Shown piece by piece: positions 40,709-50,083 of a stretch of DNA of 64,000 bases. The position numbers were made by a program, and so were the translations under genes. Origin of the DNA: Actinoallomurus iriomotensis (GTDB taxonomy: Bacteria > Actinomycetota > Actinomycetes > Streptosporangiales > Streptosporangiaceae); assembly GCF_030269445.1 (NCBI RefSeq), contig NZ_BSTJ01000020.1, forward strand, positions 1 through 64,000, in the 5' to 3' direction. The notes under the pieces are model-generated. The model saw nothing but the letters and a program-made list of their open reading frames with translations. It was not told the origin of the DNA and ran no database searches. Numbering within the stretch: position 1 is the stretch's first letter; every line of letters begins with the position of its first letter.

Positions 40709-41914
40709 ATGGAAAGTCTCAACAGGAGGCGTGTCCTGACGCTCGGCGCCGCCCTCGGTCTCACGAGCGTGGCGTCACCCAAGGCGTGGTCGTGGTCGTC
40801 GGCAGGCTCGATCGCCAAGGCCGATACGGTCACCGACCCGTTCTCGGTGTGGGACCCCGTGCCGGACCAGGTGGCGGCTCAGTTGCTCGCCGACGGCAAG
40901 ATCTCAGCGGTCAACACCGCCTGGCAGTCGTGGGTCGACAACAGCGATCCGCTTCCGTCCGGAATGCCGAGCTACCTGGTCTCGTACCTGCAGCAGGTCA
41001 ACCAGCTTCCCTCCTGGGCCGACCCCAGCGTGCTCGCCGCGTCCGAGAAGCTCTACACGCGCCTGAGCAGCTACTTGTTCGTGTCCGAGAGCCTCGGTAG
41101 CGGGATACTGAGCACCGTGATCCCACGGGAGGCCCGCGCGGTCTACTGGTCCGCGGGCGGCGCCGACATGAAGGCCCGCGCGGCCAAGACCTTCACCTTC
41201 GGGTACGACCTGCACAGCGGGACGGCCTGGCACCCGAACGGCCACTTCATCGTCAGCGCCAACAAGACGCGCCTGGTGCACTCCATGGTGCGCAACCTGC
41301 TTCCGACCTCGACGCACTACGAGGCGACCGCGGACGAATGGAAGCCGATCAGCAACGGTGACATCCTGCGCACCTTCCACTCGGTGGCCACCGTCGCGCA
41401 CAACAACATGCAGAAGTGGGGCGTCAAGCTGTCGGCCGCAGAGCAGGCCGCGGACCTCCACGCCTGGCAGGTCGCCCTCCACCTGCTCGGAGTCCAGGAC
41501 CAGTTCATCCCGCAGAGCTGGGCCGACGCTCAGGCACAGGCGCAGCAGATGCTGTGGCCCAACCTCGCCTCCACGACCGAGGGCGTCAACCTGGCCCAGA
41601 CGCTGCTCGGTTACATCGAGAAGCCCACCCTGGGCGTGGACACCGGCTTCGTCAGCGAGATGGTCCGCTACCTCATCGGCGACACCTACTCGGACTGGCT
41701 CAAGCTGCCGCACGACCTCATCTCACGCACCCTGATCCAGACCGGCTGGCCGCTCTACGTCGCGTTCCGCGAAGGCACGTCGAACATCATCCCCGACGGC
41801 TACTCCCTGTTCGACGCGTTCATTCGCGGCGTCGCCATGCTGTACCTCAACAACGGCACGTCGGCGACGCAGACCCCCATCACCCTCCCCACCGCGAACC
41901 GCCCCGGCGCCTGA
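40709..41914 (+). CDS. lcp: Latex clearing protein (rubber oxygenase)
   Basis: A secreted heme enzyme that cleaves poly(cis-1,4-isoprene). The 401-residue product starts with a Tat-type signal (NRRRVLTLGAALGLT). Aligned by eye to Lcp of Streptomyces sp. K30, the functional residues are kept: Glu141 (K30 Glu148), Arg157 (Arg164), Lys160 (Lys167), Thr161 (Thr168) and the axial heme His191 (His198), in stretches RAAKTFTFGYDL and ANKTRLVH. The ending LNNGTSATQTPITLPTANRPG also matches. The RBS AGTAGG is modest. It is divergent from a double TetR gene. Confidence 0.95.
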   Translation: MESLNRRRVLTLGAALGLTSVASPKAWSWSSAGSIAKADTVTDPFSVWDPVPDQVAAQLLADGKISAVNTAWQSWVDNSDPLPSGMPSYLVSYLQQVNQLPSWADPSVLAASEKLYTRLSSYLFVSESLGSGILSTVIPREARAVYWSAGGADMKARAAKTFTFGYDLHSGTAWHPNGHFIVSANKTRLVHSMVRNLLPTSTHYEATADEWKPISNGDILRTFHSVATVAHNNMQKWGVKLSAAEQAADLHAWQVALHLLGVQDQFIPQSWADAQAQAQQMLWPNLASTTEGVNLAQTLLGYIEKPTLGVDTGFVSEMVRYLIGDTYSDWLKLPHDLISRTLIQTGWPLYVAFREGTSNIIPDGYSLFDAFIRGVAMLYLNNGTSATQTPITLPTANRPGA

Positions 41915-42200
41915 ACCGCCGAACCCTCACACACCGCCCCGCGGCCCGGACGACCGGCCGCGGGGCGCGTCGGCGGGCTGTGAGGTAGCGGCCCTTGTCC
42001 CTGAAGTGCGTGCCGAGCTTCCAACCGATGGTCGACATGGTGGATACGCCGCATGAGGTCTACGCGAGCCGCGGAGTCGAGCTCCGCACGTCGACTTGCG
42101 GAGCTCGACGCACTCAGCTGGCGTGGCGCTCGCGACGCTGCTCCACGGCATGGTCGAGTGGCCGGCCACCACACCTGACGATCAATTGAGACTAGGAAAC
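41915..42200. other. Gene-free region with a 13-bp-arm hairpin
   Basis: No gene is visible between lcp and the shared terminator. It contains a perfect inverted repeat with 13-bp arms GTCGAGCTCCGCA (42076-42088) and TGCGGAGCTCGAC (42097-42109), an 8-base loop, and the 12-bp palindrome GTGGCCGGCCAC at 42158-42169. The strong stem may be a second lcp terminator or a small RNA end. Confidence 0.55.
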
Positions 42201-42237
42201 ACGTCGGGCCGGTACCCCTTGGGTACCGGCCCGACGT
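42201..42237. terminator. Perfect 17-bp hairpin, bidirectional terminator
   Basis: Arms 42201-42217 and 42221-42237 pair perfectly with a three-base loop. It lies downstream of the minus-strand tRNA-Ser gene and of lcp, so it can end both. Confidence 0.85.
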
Positions 42238-42255
42238 CTTGCCTGATCAGCGTGG

Positions 42256-42340
42256 CGGAGGATGCGAGATTCGAACTCGCGAGGGGTTGCCCCCAACACG
42301 CTTTCCAAGCGTGCGCCCTAGGCCACTAGGCGAATCCTCC
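42256..42340 (-). tRNA. tRNA-Ser(GGA)
   Basis: Minus-strand class II tRNA of 85 bases. Acceptor GGAGGAT pairs with ATCCTCC; the anticodon stem CACGC/GCGTG encloses TTGGAAA, giving anticodon GGA (plus-strand 42304-42306). It has a long variable arm and T arm GCGAG-TTCGAAT-CTCGC. The bases after the discriminator read CCA, so CCA may be encoded here, unlike in the CGA tRNA at 29299. Confidence 0.97.
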
Positions 42341-42350
42341 GCGGAGAAGC

Positions 42351-42665
42351 CTACCGGGTTCGCGGCAGCGGCCGTACATCGATGACGGCCTCGATCGGGA
42401 GCGGGCCGTAGATGTGCGGGAAAACGTCGTCGCCGACCGCCTCGTGGCGTACGTCCAGACCCTCCGGGTCGATCGTGAGGAGTAGTAGGTCGTCCAGGTC
42501 GGCGTAGAACGCCCGCTGGACCTTGCGGACCTGTTCCTCGTCTCGTGAGGCGTGGATGAAGCCGACATCCGCGAGGGTCTGGCCGCGGGTCGAGATCTCG
42601 TACGGGCCGCCGGACTCGCGGGCGGCCTCCCAGTCGGTGCGTTCGGCGATGTGGAAGATCGTCAT
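42351..42665 (-). CDS. DUF952 family protein
   Basis: A 104-residue protein with the DUF952 opening IFHIAERTDWEAARESGGPYE, the motif GFIHASRDEEQVRKV and the ending VFPHIYGPLPIEAVIDVRPL. The family is widespread, small and of unknown function; the conserved His residues suggest an enzyme or ADP-ribose-type binding site. The ATG at 42665 is clear because family similarity begins exactly there. It is 10 bp upstream of the tRNA gene on the same strand. Confidence 0.92.
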   Translation of the reverse strand: MTIFHIAERTDWEAARESGGPYEISTRGQTLADVGFIHASRDEEQVRKVQRAFYADLDDLLLLTIDPEGLDVRHEAVGDDVFPHIYGPLPIEAVIDVRPLPRTR

Positions 42666-42733
42666 ACGTGGCTCTCCCGGGGATCGTTGGAACCGAGGAG
42701 AGCGTACGGGCCGAACACGTCCTCCGGATGCCA

Positions 42734-42739
42734 TAGACT
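42734..42739 (+). promoter_or_regulatory. -10 element of the SRP RNA gene
   Basis: TAGACT at 42734-42739 sits seven bases before the deduced 5' end of the SRP RNA, a good fit to the actinobacterial sigma-70-type -10. Confidence 0.6.
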
Positions 42740-42745
42740 CAGTCG

Positions 42746-42836
42746 AGACCCCTCGCATGGCGTCATCCTGTGAACCTCCCCAGGGCCGGAAGGCAGCAAG
42801 GATAAGCAGGCTCTGGCGGGTGTGCGGGGGGTCCTT
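42746..42836 (+). ncRNA. ffs: Signal recognition particle RNA (4.5S type)
   Basis: A bacterial short SRP RNA of about 90 bases. Ends pair (GACCCCTCGCA near 42747 with TGCGGGGGGTC near 42823-42833), and the conserved Ffh-binding tip is visible as GGCCGGAAGGCAGCAAGGAT around 42784-42803. It works with Ffh to target membrane and secreted proteins. It is directly upstream of dnaX, a common actinobacterial order. Exact ends are approximate. Confidence 0.95.
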
Positions 42837-42861
42837 TGCTTCTGACGAGGACGGACCCCCG

Positions 42862-45249
42862 ATGAGTCTGGCTCTATACCGAAAGTATCGGCCAGCGACG
42901 TTCGCCGAGCTCAAGGGGCAGGAACACGTCGCCGAGCCGCTTCAGCAGGCGTTGCGAAACGGGCGCATCCATCACGCGTACCTGTTCAGCGGGCCGCGCG
43001 GCTGCGGGAAGACCTCCAGCGCGCGGATCCTGGCGCGTTCGCTGAACTGTGAGCAGGGGCCGACGCCCGAGCCCTGCGGCAAATGTGAGTCCTGCGTCGC
43101 GCTGGGTCCGTCCGGCGCCGGGCACATCGACGTGATCGAGATCGACGCGGCCTCCCACGGTGGTGTGGACGACGCGCGTGACCTGCGCGAACGTGCCTTC
43201 TTCGCCCCGGTGGCCGCGCGCTACAAGATCTACATCATCGACGAGGCGCACATGGTGACCCGCGAAGGGTTCAACGCGCTGCTGAAGCTCGTCGAGGAGC
43301 CGCCGGCCCACCTGAAGTTCATCTTCGCGACGACCGAGCCGGAGAAGGTCATCGGGACGATCCGGTCCCGTACGCACCACTACCCGTTTCGTCTGATCCC
43401 GCCGGGCACCCTGCGCGAACTGCTCGAGGACATCCTGCAGAAGGAGAACGTCCCGTACGAGCCGGCCGCGATCCCGCTCGTCGTACGCGCCGGGGCCGGG
43501 TCCGCGCGCGACTCCGAGTCGATCCTGGACCAGCTCCTCGCGGGCGCCGGCGAGGAGGGCATCACGTACGCCCGCGCGGTCTCGCTGCTGGGCTACACGG
43601 ACGCGACCCTGCTGGACGAGGTGGTGGACGCGATCGCCACCCGTGACGGCGGGGCGGTGTTCGCCGCGATCGACCGGGTGATGGAGGGCGGGCAGGATCC
43701 GCGGAGGTTCGCGGCCGACCTGCTCGAACGCTTCCGCGATCTGGTGATCCTTTCGAACGTGCCCGACTCGGGGGCGACCGGGCTGCTCGACGTGCCTCCG
43801 GACGAGCTCGAACGCATGCAGGCGCAGGCGTCGCGACTCGGCGTGGCCGAGCTGACGCGCGCGGCGGACCTGCTGCACACGGGCCTGACGGAGATGCGCG
43901 GGGCCACGGCGCCGCGTCTGCTGCTCGAACTGATCTGCGCGAGGATCCTGCTGCCGGGGGCGTACGACGACGAGGCCTCGCTCCTGACCCGCCTGGACCG
44001 CCTGGAGCGCCGCCTGGCGATCGGCGACGGCGCCCCGCCCGCGGACCTGCCCCCGATCCGCCGCCCCCAGCCCCCACAGCCCGCCGAAGAACGCCACGCC
44101 CCAGGCCGAGCCCCCCGCAGCGACCCGGCCGCCGGAAGCGAGAACCAACCCTCACCGGTAAGACAACCCCCGCCCGCCCAGGGGGGCGACCCCACTTCCA
44201 TTGTCCAGCGCGGGAGCGGCGGGGCGGAAGGTGCGCGGGGGGCTGTGGATAACTCCGCAGCGGCCTCGTCGGGTTCGGCTTCCGAGCCTTCGGCGCCGGC
44301 CGGCTCGGTCCGTTCGGCCGGCTCGGACCCTTCGGGGCCGGCGGGCTCGCACTCGGCCGACTCCGGCTCCCGCTCGGCGGCTTCGGCCGCCGCCACTCCC
44401 AAGCCGGCGGCCTCTCCGGAGCCTCCGGCCGGTCCGCCTTCCGTCGCCTCCGCGGCGGCCTCCTGGGGCGCTCCGAGCGCCTCTCCCGGGCAACAGGCCC
44501 CGACCGGCCGCGACGAGAGCCGCTCGGACCGGTCCGGGCAGGCCGCGCGCCCAAGCGAACGCAACGGCTCCCGCGCCGCGAGCGACGCCGACTGGCCGGC
44601 CCCAGCACAACCGCGACCACAGGCACCGCAACAGACGCAGGCACCGCAACAGACGCAGGCACCCGCCCAGCAAGGAGACCCCGGAACGGTCGACGTCGGC
44701 GCCATCCGCCGCATGTGGGTCGACATCCTCGAGGCGGTCAAGCAACGCAGCAAGGTCGCCTGGATCGTCCTCATGGAGGGCGTCGAGGTCGCCTCGCTCG
44801 ACGGTAACGTCCTCACTCTCGCGTTCGCCAACGAGGGGAAGCGCCGCGGGTTCACCACCGGCGGCAAGGAGGTCGTGCTCCGCGAGGCGCTCAAGGAGAT
44901 CCTCGGCGTCGAGTGGCGCATCGACGCGGTACTCGACAACGGCGGAGGCGGTGGTCGTCAGGGGCCACCGCAGCCGCCGCCCGACACCGGCGGCGGCTGG
45001 GGCGCCTCGGCGCCCGCGCAGCCCCCGCCCCCACCGCCGCGTCAGCAGGAGCACCGGCCGCCCGAGCCTCCGCCGGCGGCGCCCGCGCCGCCGGGGTTCG
45101 TGCCGCCACCGCCGGGGCCGATGGACGAGGCCGACGAGGTCGACCCGGAAGGTGACGCCGACGCCGGCGCGGACAGCGCGCTGACCGGCATGGCGCTGAT
45201 CGAGCAGGTACTCGGGGGGAAGGTCATCCAGGAGATCGACAACGCTTGA
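42862..45249 (+). CDS. dnaX: DNA polymerase III subunit gamma/tau
   Basis: The clamp-loader motor, 795 residues from the ATG at 42862 (the frame opens far upstream across the SRP RNA, so the earlier starts are false). Walker A GPRGCGKT at 44-51, a zinc knuckle with Cys in CGKCESC near 73-79, DEAHM near 127 and sensor region GTIRSRTHHYPF near 166 are all there. Residues ~390-600 form a long Pro/Ala/Ser-rich linker, and the end (~615-690) is a domain with VGAIRRMWVDILEAVK. Frameshifted gamma, as in E. coli, is not evident. ybaB and recR follow in order. Confidence 0.97.
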   Translation: MSLALYRKYRPATFAELKGQEHVAEPLQQALRNGRIHHAYLFSGPRGCGKTSSARILARSLNCEQGPTPEPCGKCESCVALGPSGAGHIDVIEIDAASHGGVDDARDLRERAFFAPVAARYKIYIIDEAHMVTREGFNALLKLVEEPPAHLKFIFATTEPEKVIGTIRSRTHHYPFRLIPPGTLRELLEDILQKENVPYEPAAIPLVVRAGAGSARDSESILDQLLAGAGEEGITYARAVSLLGYTDATLLDEVVDAIATRDGGAVFAAIDRVMEGGQDPRRFAADLLERFRDLVILSNVPDSGATGLLDVPPDELERMQAQASRLGVAELTRAADLLHTGLTEMRGATAPRLLLELICARILLPGAYDDEASLLTRLDRLERRLAIGDGAPPADLPPIRRPQPPQPAEERHAPGRAPRSDPAAGSENQPSPVRQPPPAQGGDPTSIVQRGSGGAEGARGAVDNSAAASSGSASEPSAPAGSVRSAGSDPSGPAGSHSADSGSRSAASAAATPKPAASPEPPAGPPSVASAAASWGAPSASPGQQAPTGRDESRSDRSGQAARPSERNGSRAASDADWPAPAQPRPQAPQQTQAPQQTQAPAQQGDPGTVDVGAIRRMWVDILEAVKQRSKVAWIVLMEGVEVASLDGNVLTLAFANEGKRRGFTTGGKEVVLREALKEILGVEWRIDAVLDNGGGGGRQGPPQPPPDTGGGWGASAPAQPPPPPPRQQEHRPPEPPPAAPAPPGFVPPPPGPMDEADEVDPEGDADAGADSALTGMALIEQVLGGKVIQEIDNA

Positions 45250-45442
45250 CCTGGGGATTAAGCCCATTTGCCGCGTCCGTAGGCCACTCTGATCCCGGTG
45301 GCTGCCAGGAGCGGGTCGCGCTCCGCCGTACGCGGTCAGCGGTACGGGAGATGACCGGAATTTCGATCACGGGTGGGCGCGTACCGCATCGGCGGCGGAC
45401 CCCGTAGTCTCGTGCCATCGGACGATCGAACGAGGAGACGCC
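45250..45442. other. Gap between dnaX and ybaB
   Basis: About 190 bp without a gene. It probably contains the ybaB-recR promoter; a TAGTCT hexamer near 45406 is a plausible -10 followed by the GTG start at 45443 with ACGAGGAGACG. No other feature stands out. Confidence 0.5.
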
Positions 45443-45823
45443 GTGGAACCCGGAGGCGAGCCGAATATCCAGCAGATGCTGCAGCAGGCGCAGCGGATGC
45501 AGGAGCAGCTCATCAACCTGCAGCGTGAGCTCGCGGAGGCCGAGATCGAGGGCACCGCGGGAGGCGGACTGGTCACGGCTACGGTGAACGGCCAGAACGA
45601 GCTCGTCAAGCTCGTCATCGACCCGGCCGCGATCGACCCGGGCGACCCGCAGGACACCGCCGAGACCCTTGCCGACCTGGTCGTCGCCGCGATCCACAAC
45701 GCCGGCGAGGAGGCGCAGCGGCTCCAGGAGACCAAGATGGGTCCGCTGACCGAGGGTCTGAGCGGTCTCGGCGGCGGTCCCGGGGGTGGCCTGCCCGGCG
45801 GGCTCGGTCTTCCCGGACTCTGA
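45443..45823 (+). CDS. YbaB/EbfC nucleoid-associated protein
   Basis: A 126-residue homodimeric DNA-binding protein. The long N-terminal helix ([26 protein letters not shown]) is followed by [24 protein letters not shown]. The C-terminal end is Gly/Leu-rich ([17 protein letters not shown]), a low-complexity tail longer than in E. coli EbfC. The GTG at 45443 is preceded by ACGAGGAGACG. It sits in the dnaX-ybaB-recR order found in many bacteria, consistent with repair or replication association. Confidence 0.95.
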   Translation: MEPGGEPNIQQMLQQAQRMQEQLINLQRELAEAEIEGTAGGGLVTATVNGQNELVKLVIDPAAIDPGDPQDTAETLADLVVAAIHNAGEEAQRLQETKMGPLTEGLSGLGGGPGGGLPGGLGLPGL

Positions 45824-45927
45824 CGAGCCGGAGCCGGCTCTGAGGGGCCGGGGCCGAGCCCCGACGAGCCGTTGCCGTACGCCCTACGATCTTCGCCCAG
45901 AACAACACCGACAGAAGGGAGGGAGCC

Positions 45928-46527
45928 GTGTACGAGGGGGTCGTGCAGAACCTCATCGACGAGTTGGGCAGGCTGCCCGGCGTCGGGCCGAAGAGCGCGC
46001 AGCGGATCGCCTTCCATCTGCTCGCTGCGGACCCCGCCGACGTCTCGCGGCTGACCGAGGCGTTGCGTGAGGTCAAAGAGAAAGTCAGATTCTGTAAAGT
46101 CTGCGGTAATGTGGCCGAGGCAGAGGAATGCCGGATCTGCCGGGACGCTCGTCGTGACCTGCATGTGATCTGTGTGGTGGAGGAGCCGAAGGATGTCGTC
46201 GCGATCGAAAAGACGCGCGAGTTCCGAGGCCGCTACCACGTGCTCGGCGGGGCGATCAGCCCGATCGAAGGGGTCGGCCCCGACGATCTGCGGGTCCGGG
46301 AGCTCATGACGCGGCTCGCCGACGGAGAGGTGACCGAGCTCATCTTGGCCACCGACCCGAACCTCGAAGGTGAGGCGACCGCGACCTACCTCGCCCGGCT
46401 CGTGAAACCGATGGGCCTCACCGTCACGCGGCTCGCCAGCGGCCTGCCGGTGGGGGGCGATCTGGAATACGCCGACGAGGTCACACTCGGCCGTGCGTTC
46501 GAAGGACGGAGGCTGCTCGATGTCTGA
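45928..46527 (+). CDS. recR: Recombination mediator RecR
   Basis: Helps load RecA onto SSB-coated single-strand DNA, together with RecO/RecF. The 199-residue protein has an N-terminal helix-hairpin-helix ([14 protein letters not shown]), a four-Cys zinc finger ([16 protein letters not shown]) near 57-72, and a Toprim domain beginning [17 protein letters not shown]. The GTG at 45928 follows GGGAGGGAG. The DUF5063 gene starts inside its last codons. Confidence 0.97.
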   Translation: MYEGVVQNLIDELGRLPGVGPKSAQRIAFHLLAADPADVSRLTEALREVKEKVRFCKVCGNVAEAEECRICRDARRDLHVICVVEEPKDVVAIEKTREFRGRYHVLGGAISPIEGVGPDDLRVRELMTRLADGEVTELILATDPNLEGEATATYLARLVKPMGLTVTRLASGLPVGGDLEYADEVTLGRAFEGRRLLDV

Positions 46528-47053
46528 GAACAGCTGGACCACGCTCGCCGATCGAGTGGCGAAGCATGTCGACACATATATGGCCGGGCTCGAGGCCGTC
46601 GCCAAGGGCGAGGCCGGCGAGCACGCCGTGCCCTACCTGCTGCTCGAGGTCTCCCAGATCGCGATGGCCGGGGCGCGGCTGGGTGCCAGCACCGACGTGA
46701 TCCTCCCGGACAACTGGGAGCCCGACGTCGGCGAGGACCCCGATCTGGACGCCGTACGGCAAGGGCTGGCCGAGCGCCTCACCCAGGTCGACGACTACAT
46801 GGAGGTCTTCGACCCGTACAAGGACACCGAGGCGACCCCGTACCGGCTCTCCGACGACCTCGTCGACGTCGCCAGCGACCTGGTGCACGGCCGCCGGCAC
46901 TACGAGGCCGACCGCAAGCTCGAGGCGCTGTGGTGGTGGCAGTACAGCTACTTCAACCACTGGGGCAACCACGCCGGGGCTGCGCTCCGTGCTCTTTATG
47001 CGGTTTCGGCGAGTGCGCGTCTGGACGTCATGGAGGAACAGGTCGCGGGTTGA
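46520..47053 (+). CDS. DUF5063 domain protein
   Basis: A 177-residue protein of the DUF5063 family, linked to recR in actinomycetes. It starts at ATG 46520, eight bases before recR ends, so translation is coupled; GGACGGAGG precedes it. Conserved segments include [32 protein letters not shown] and the aromatic-rich [16 protein letters not shown] near 130-150. Function unknown; position suggests a recombination or repair role. Confidence 0.9.
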   Translation: MSENSWTTLADRVAKHVDTYMAGLEAVAKGEAGEHAVPYLLLEVSQIAMAGARLGASTDVILPDNWEPDVGEDPDLDAVRQGLAERLTQVDDYMEVFDPYKDTEATPYRLSDDLVDVASDLVHGRRHYEADRKLEALWWWQYSYFNHWGNHAGAALRALYAVSASARLDVMEEQVAG

Positions 47054-47060
47054 CGGAAGG

Positions 47061-47082
47061 TTTCCCGCCTGTTGCCGGGAAA
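47061..47082 (+). terminator. Small hairpin after DUF5063
   Basis: Arms TTTCCCG (47061-47067) and CGGGAAA (47076-47082) enclose an 8-base loop, eight bases after the DUF5063 stop. The stem is short, so termination may be partial. Confidence 0.5.
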
Positions 47083-47183
47083 GGCGCAAATCTCGCATAG
47101 CGGGATATCGCCTCGCGGCGCAGGCCCCTGACCTCGGTAGACTCGGCGCGTCAAACAACGCCTGAACCGAGGAGTGCTCACGC

Positions 47184-48452
47184 GTGGCTCTAGTCGTGCA
47201 GAAGTACGGTGGCTCCTCCGTCGCGGACGCGGAAAGCATCAAGCGCGTCGCCCAGCGCATCGCCAACACCAAACGCGACGGACATGACGTCGCCGTTGTG
47301 GTGTCCGCGATGGGGGACACGACGGATGAGCTGATCGATCTGGCCAACCAGGTCAGCCCCCTGCCGCCGGCACGTGAACTCGACATGCTGCTCACCTCGG
47401 GAGAGCGCATCTCGATGGCGTTGCTCGCCATGGCCATCGCCAACCTCGGTCACGAGGCGCGGTCCTTCACCGGCTCCCAGGCCGGCGTCATCACCGACGG
47501 CAGCCACGGCAAGGCACGGATCATCGACGTCACGCCCGGCCGCATCCGCGGCGCCCTCGACGACGGCCTGATCGCGATCGTGGCCGGATTCCAGGGAGTG
47601 TCCCAGGACTCCAAGGACGTCACGACGCTCGGCCGTGGTGGTTCGGACACGACGGCGGTGGCGCTCGCCGCCGCGCTTGGCGCCGACGTCTGCGAGATCT
47701 ACACCGACGTGGACGGCATCTTCACCGCCGATCCCCGCATCGTTCCGGCCGCCCGGCGCATCCCCGACATCTCCTACGAGGAGATGATGGAGATGGCGGC
47801 CTGTGGCGCCAAGATCCTGCACCTGCGCTGCGTGGAGTACGCCCGGCGCTACGCCATGCCCATCCACGTGCGGTCGTCGTTCAGCCACAAGACCGGCACC
47901 TGGGTCAAGTCCAGCATCGAGGGAAGCACGATGGAACAAGCGATCATCTCCGGCGTCGCCCACGACCGGAGCGAGGCCAAGATCACGGTCGTCGGCGTGC
48001 CCGACAAGGTCGGCGAGGCGGCCACGATCTTCCAGACGCTCGCCGACGCCGAGATCAACATCGACATGATCGTGCAGAACATCTCGGCCGCCGCGACGAG
48101 CCGTACGGACATCTCCTTCACCCTCCCGCGTACGGACGGGCAGACGGCGATGGCCGCCCTCAACAAGATCAAGGAGCGCATCGGGTTCGACTCGCTGCGG
48201 TACGACGACCAGATCGGCAAGGTCTCGCTGATCGGCGCCGGCATGCGCTCCCACCCCGGCGTGACCGCCAAGTTCTTCGGTTCCATCGCCGACGCCGGCG
48301 TCAACATCGAGATGATCTCCACCTCGGAGATCCGGATCTCGGTGGTGGTCGACCAGGACGACGTCGACTCCGCCGTCACCGCCGCGCACCACGCGTTCGA
48401 CCTCGACTCCGACCAGGTCGAGGCCGTCGTCTACGGAGGGACCGGCCGATGA
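47184..48452 (+). CDS. lysC: Aspartokinase with internal beta-subunit start
   Basis: First step of the aspartate pathway to Lys, Thr, Met and DAP: aspartate + ATP to aspartyl phosphate. The 422-residue protein has the kinase domain ([11 protein letters not shown] at 5-15, [16 protein letters not shown] near 150) and two C-terminal ACT domains for feedback control. An in-frame ATG at 47931 (Met250, RBS-like GAGGGAAG upstream) would give a 173-residue beta subunit, as known for Corynebacterium glutamicum LysC. A TAGACT at 47138-47143 may be its -10. The asd start overlaps its stop. Confidence 0.97.
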   Translation: MALVVQKYGGSSVADAESIKRVAQRIANTKRDGHDVAVVVSAMGDTTDELIDLANQVSPLPPARELDMLLTSGERISMALLAMAIANLGHEARSFTGSQAGVITDGSHGKARIIDVTPGRIRGALDDGLIAIVAGFQGVSQDSKDVTTLGRGGSDTTAVALAAALGADVCEIYTDVDGIFTADPRIVPAARRIPDISYEEMMEMAACGAKILHLRCVEYARRYAMPIHVRSSFSHKTGTWVKSSIEGSTMEQAIISGVAHDRSEAKITVVGVPDKVGEAATIFQTLADAEINIDMIVQNISAAATSRTDISFTLPRTDGQTAMAALNKIKERIGFDSLRYDDQIGKVSLIGAGMRSHPGVTAKFFGSIADAGVNIEMISTSEIRISVVVDQDDVDSAVTAAHHAFDLDSDQVEAVVYGGTGR

Positions 48453-49522
48453 GCGTACGGAAGCCCACTCTCGCCCTCGTCGGCGCCACCGGCGCCGTCG
48501 GCACCGTCATGCGGGACATCGTCTCGACCCGCGAGGACGTCTACGGCGAGATCCGTCTCGTCGCCTCCGCCCGTTCGGCCGGCCGCCGCCTGCCCGTACG
48601 CGGCGAGGAACTCGTCGTCCAGGAGCTGACCCCGGAGGTCTTCGACGGCGTCGACATCGCGATGTTCGACGTCCCCGACGAGGTCTCGAAGAAGTGGGTG
48701 CCGATCGCGGCCGAGCGCGGCGCGGTCGTCGTGGACAAGTCGGGCGCGTTCCGGATGGAGCCGGACGTGCCGCTCGTCGTGCCCGAGGTCAACCCCGAGG
48801 CCGTACGCGATCGGCCGCGCGGCATCATCTCCACGCCCAACTGCACGACGCTGTCGATGATGGCCGCGATGGGCGCGCTGCACGCCGAGTACGGCCTCGA
48901 CGCGCTCGTCGTCGCCTCCTACCAGGCGGTCTCCGGTGCGGGCGTGGCCGGCAGCGAGCGGCTGTACGCCGAGATCGAGGCCGTCGCCGGCGACCGTACG
49001 CTCGGCCAGACCGCCGGTGACGTGCGCAAGGCGATCGAGAGCCGGCTCGGCGACGCGGAGTCGCCGTTCCCGGCGCCGATGGCCCTCAACGTCGTGCCGT
49101 GGGCGGGCTCGCTGAAGGAGGACGGCTGGGCGTCGGAGGAGCTCAAGCTCCGCAACGAGTCCCGCAAGATCCTCGGCATCCCCGACCTGAAGGTCTCCTC
49201 CACCTGCGTACGCGTGCCGGTGATCACGACGCACTCGCTGGCCGTGCACGCGACGTTCGAGCGGCCGGTCGACGTCGCGGGCGCGCGGGCGATCCTCGAG
49301 GCCGCCCCGACCGTGGTGGTCATGGACGACCCGGCGAACTCCGTGTACCCGACCCCGGCGGACGTCGTCGGCACCGACCCGACGTACGTCGGGCGGATCC
49401 GGCAGGCGATCGACTTCCCGAACACCCTCGACCTGTTCGTGTGCGGCGACAACCTGCGCAAGGGCGCGGCCCTGAACGCCGCGGAGATCGCCGAACTGGT
49501 CGCGGCCGAGTTCACCGGCTGA
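48449..49522 (+). CDS. asd: Aspartate-semialdehyde dehydrogenase
   Basis: Makes aspartate semialdehyde from aspartyl phosphate using NADPH. A 357-residue protein with the nucleotide-binding GATGAVG at 12-18, active-site Cys132 in STPNCTT, and the catalytic His in VITTHSLA near 254. ATG overlaps the lysC stop (ATGA), so the two enzymes are translationally coupled in the standard actinobacterial lysC-asd operon. A hairpin closes the unit. Confidence 0.97.
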   Translation: MSVRKPTLALVGATGAVGTVMRDIVSTREDVYGEIRLVASARSAGRRLPVRGEELVVQELTPEVFDGVDIAMFDVPDEVSKKWVPIAAERGAVVVDKSGAFRMEPDVPLVVPEVNPEAVRDRPRGIISTPNCTTLSMMAAMGALHAEYGLDALVVASYQAVSGAGVAGSERLYAEIEAVAGDRTLGQTAGDVRKAIESRLGDAESPFPAPMALNVVPWAGSLKEDGWASEELKLRNESRKILGIPDLKVSSTCVRVPVITTHSLAVHATFERPVDVAGARAILEAAPTVVVMDDPANSVYPTPADVVGTDPTYVGRIRQAIDFPNTLDLFVCGDNLRKGAALNAAEIAELVAAEFTG

Positions 49523-49540
49523 GTTCCCGACGCCGAGCGA

Positions 49541-49568
49541 TGGAGGCCCGGTGCCACCCGGGCCTCCA
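49541..49568 (+). terminator. Perfect 11-bp hairpin after asd
   Basis: Arms TGGAGGCCCGG (49541-49551) and CCGGGCCTCCA (49558-49568) pair perfectly round a six-base loop, 19 bp after the asd stop. It abuts the parS-like site that follows. Confidence 0.75.
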
Positions 49569-49584
49569 CGTTTCACGCGAAACA
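49569..49584. promoter_or_regulatory. parS-like site
   Basis: CGTTTCACGCGAAACA matches the bacterial parS consensus TGTTTCACGTGAAACA at 14 of 16 positions. ParB binds such sites and spreads to help chromosome segregation. It lies in the gap between asd and the convergent M15 gene, outside coding sequence. Confidence 0.65.
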
Positions 49585-49588
49585 TTGA

Positions 49589-50083
49589 TCACATGAATGT
49601 GACGTCCCAGTGCGACGGTTCACGTGCGAACAGGTCGCGGTCGGCCGTCCGGTAGAGCGCCGCGCCGTCGCCTCGCCGGTGTATGCGCTGGTAGTGGTGG
49701 CGAACGAAGCGATTGAGGCAGTGGTTGGGCAGAATGTCGAGCTTGTAGCCCGAGCCGTGGCTGTACTGGCCGTGCGCGTGGCCCCTTTCGGTGCCGCCTG
49801 AGATCACCAGGCCGCAGCGGCTCGCCTCTCTCAGCCGGAGCACGCCGTCGAGTGTGGACGGACGTAGCCCCTCGAACGAGGTGCAGTGCGGGTTCCTCCG
49901 GCGCATGCAGTGCCCGGAGGAGATCCAGCGAAGCCCCGCCGCGCGGAGCAGAGAGCCGGCCTCCTGCTGGTGCAGGGGTTCCGACGGTGTTTTCCGGTCG
50001 TGCGTCCATGCTTGGGCCGTGCCGGCCGTTAAGGCGAAAAATGCCGTGGCGCAGCCGGTGATGACGGTCAGCCGTGTCGACAT
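49589..50083 (-). CDS. Secreted M15-type peptidoglycan peptidase
   Basis: A 164-residue exported protein; the signal peptide is residues 1-~25 (FALTAGTAQA before cleavage). The mature part keeps the M15 zinc pattern: His109 and Asp116 in SHGSGYKLD, then Glu155 and His158 in EPSHWDVTF. Such enzymes cut D-Ala or L-Ala-D-Glu bonds in peptidoglycan. Four Cys residues may form disulphides. The ATG at 50083 is preceded by AGGGAGG. It is divergent from the next TetR gene, with which it may share regulation. Confidence 0.82.
   Translation of the reverse strand: MSTRLTVITGCATAFFALTAGTAQAWTHDRKTPSEPLHQQEAGSLLRAAGLRWISSGHCMRRRNPHCTSFEGLRPSTLDGVLRLREASRCGLVISGGTERGHAHGQYSHGSGYKLDILPNHCLNRFVRHHYQRIHRRGDGAALYRTADRDLFAREPSHWDVTFM

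Noticed and set aside
42158-42169. GTGGCCGGCCAC palindrome as a regulator site
   Set aside because: It is a simple GC palindrome in a high-GC stretch with no nearby promoter and no second copy, so chance is likely.
42523-42861. N-terminal extension of dnaX from the long frame
   Set aside because: It would cross the SRP RNA and its promoter; family similarity begins exactly at the ATG at 42862.
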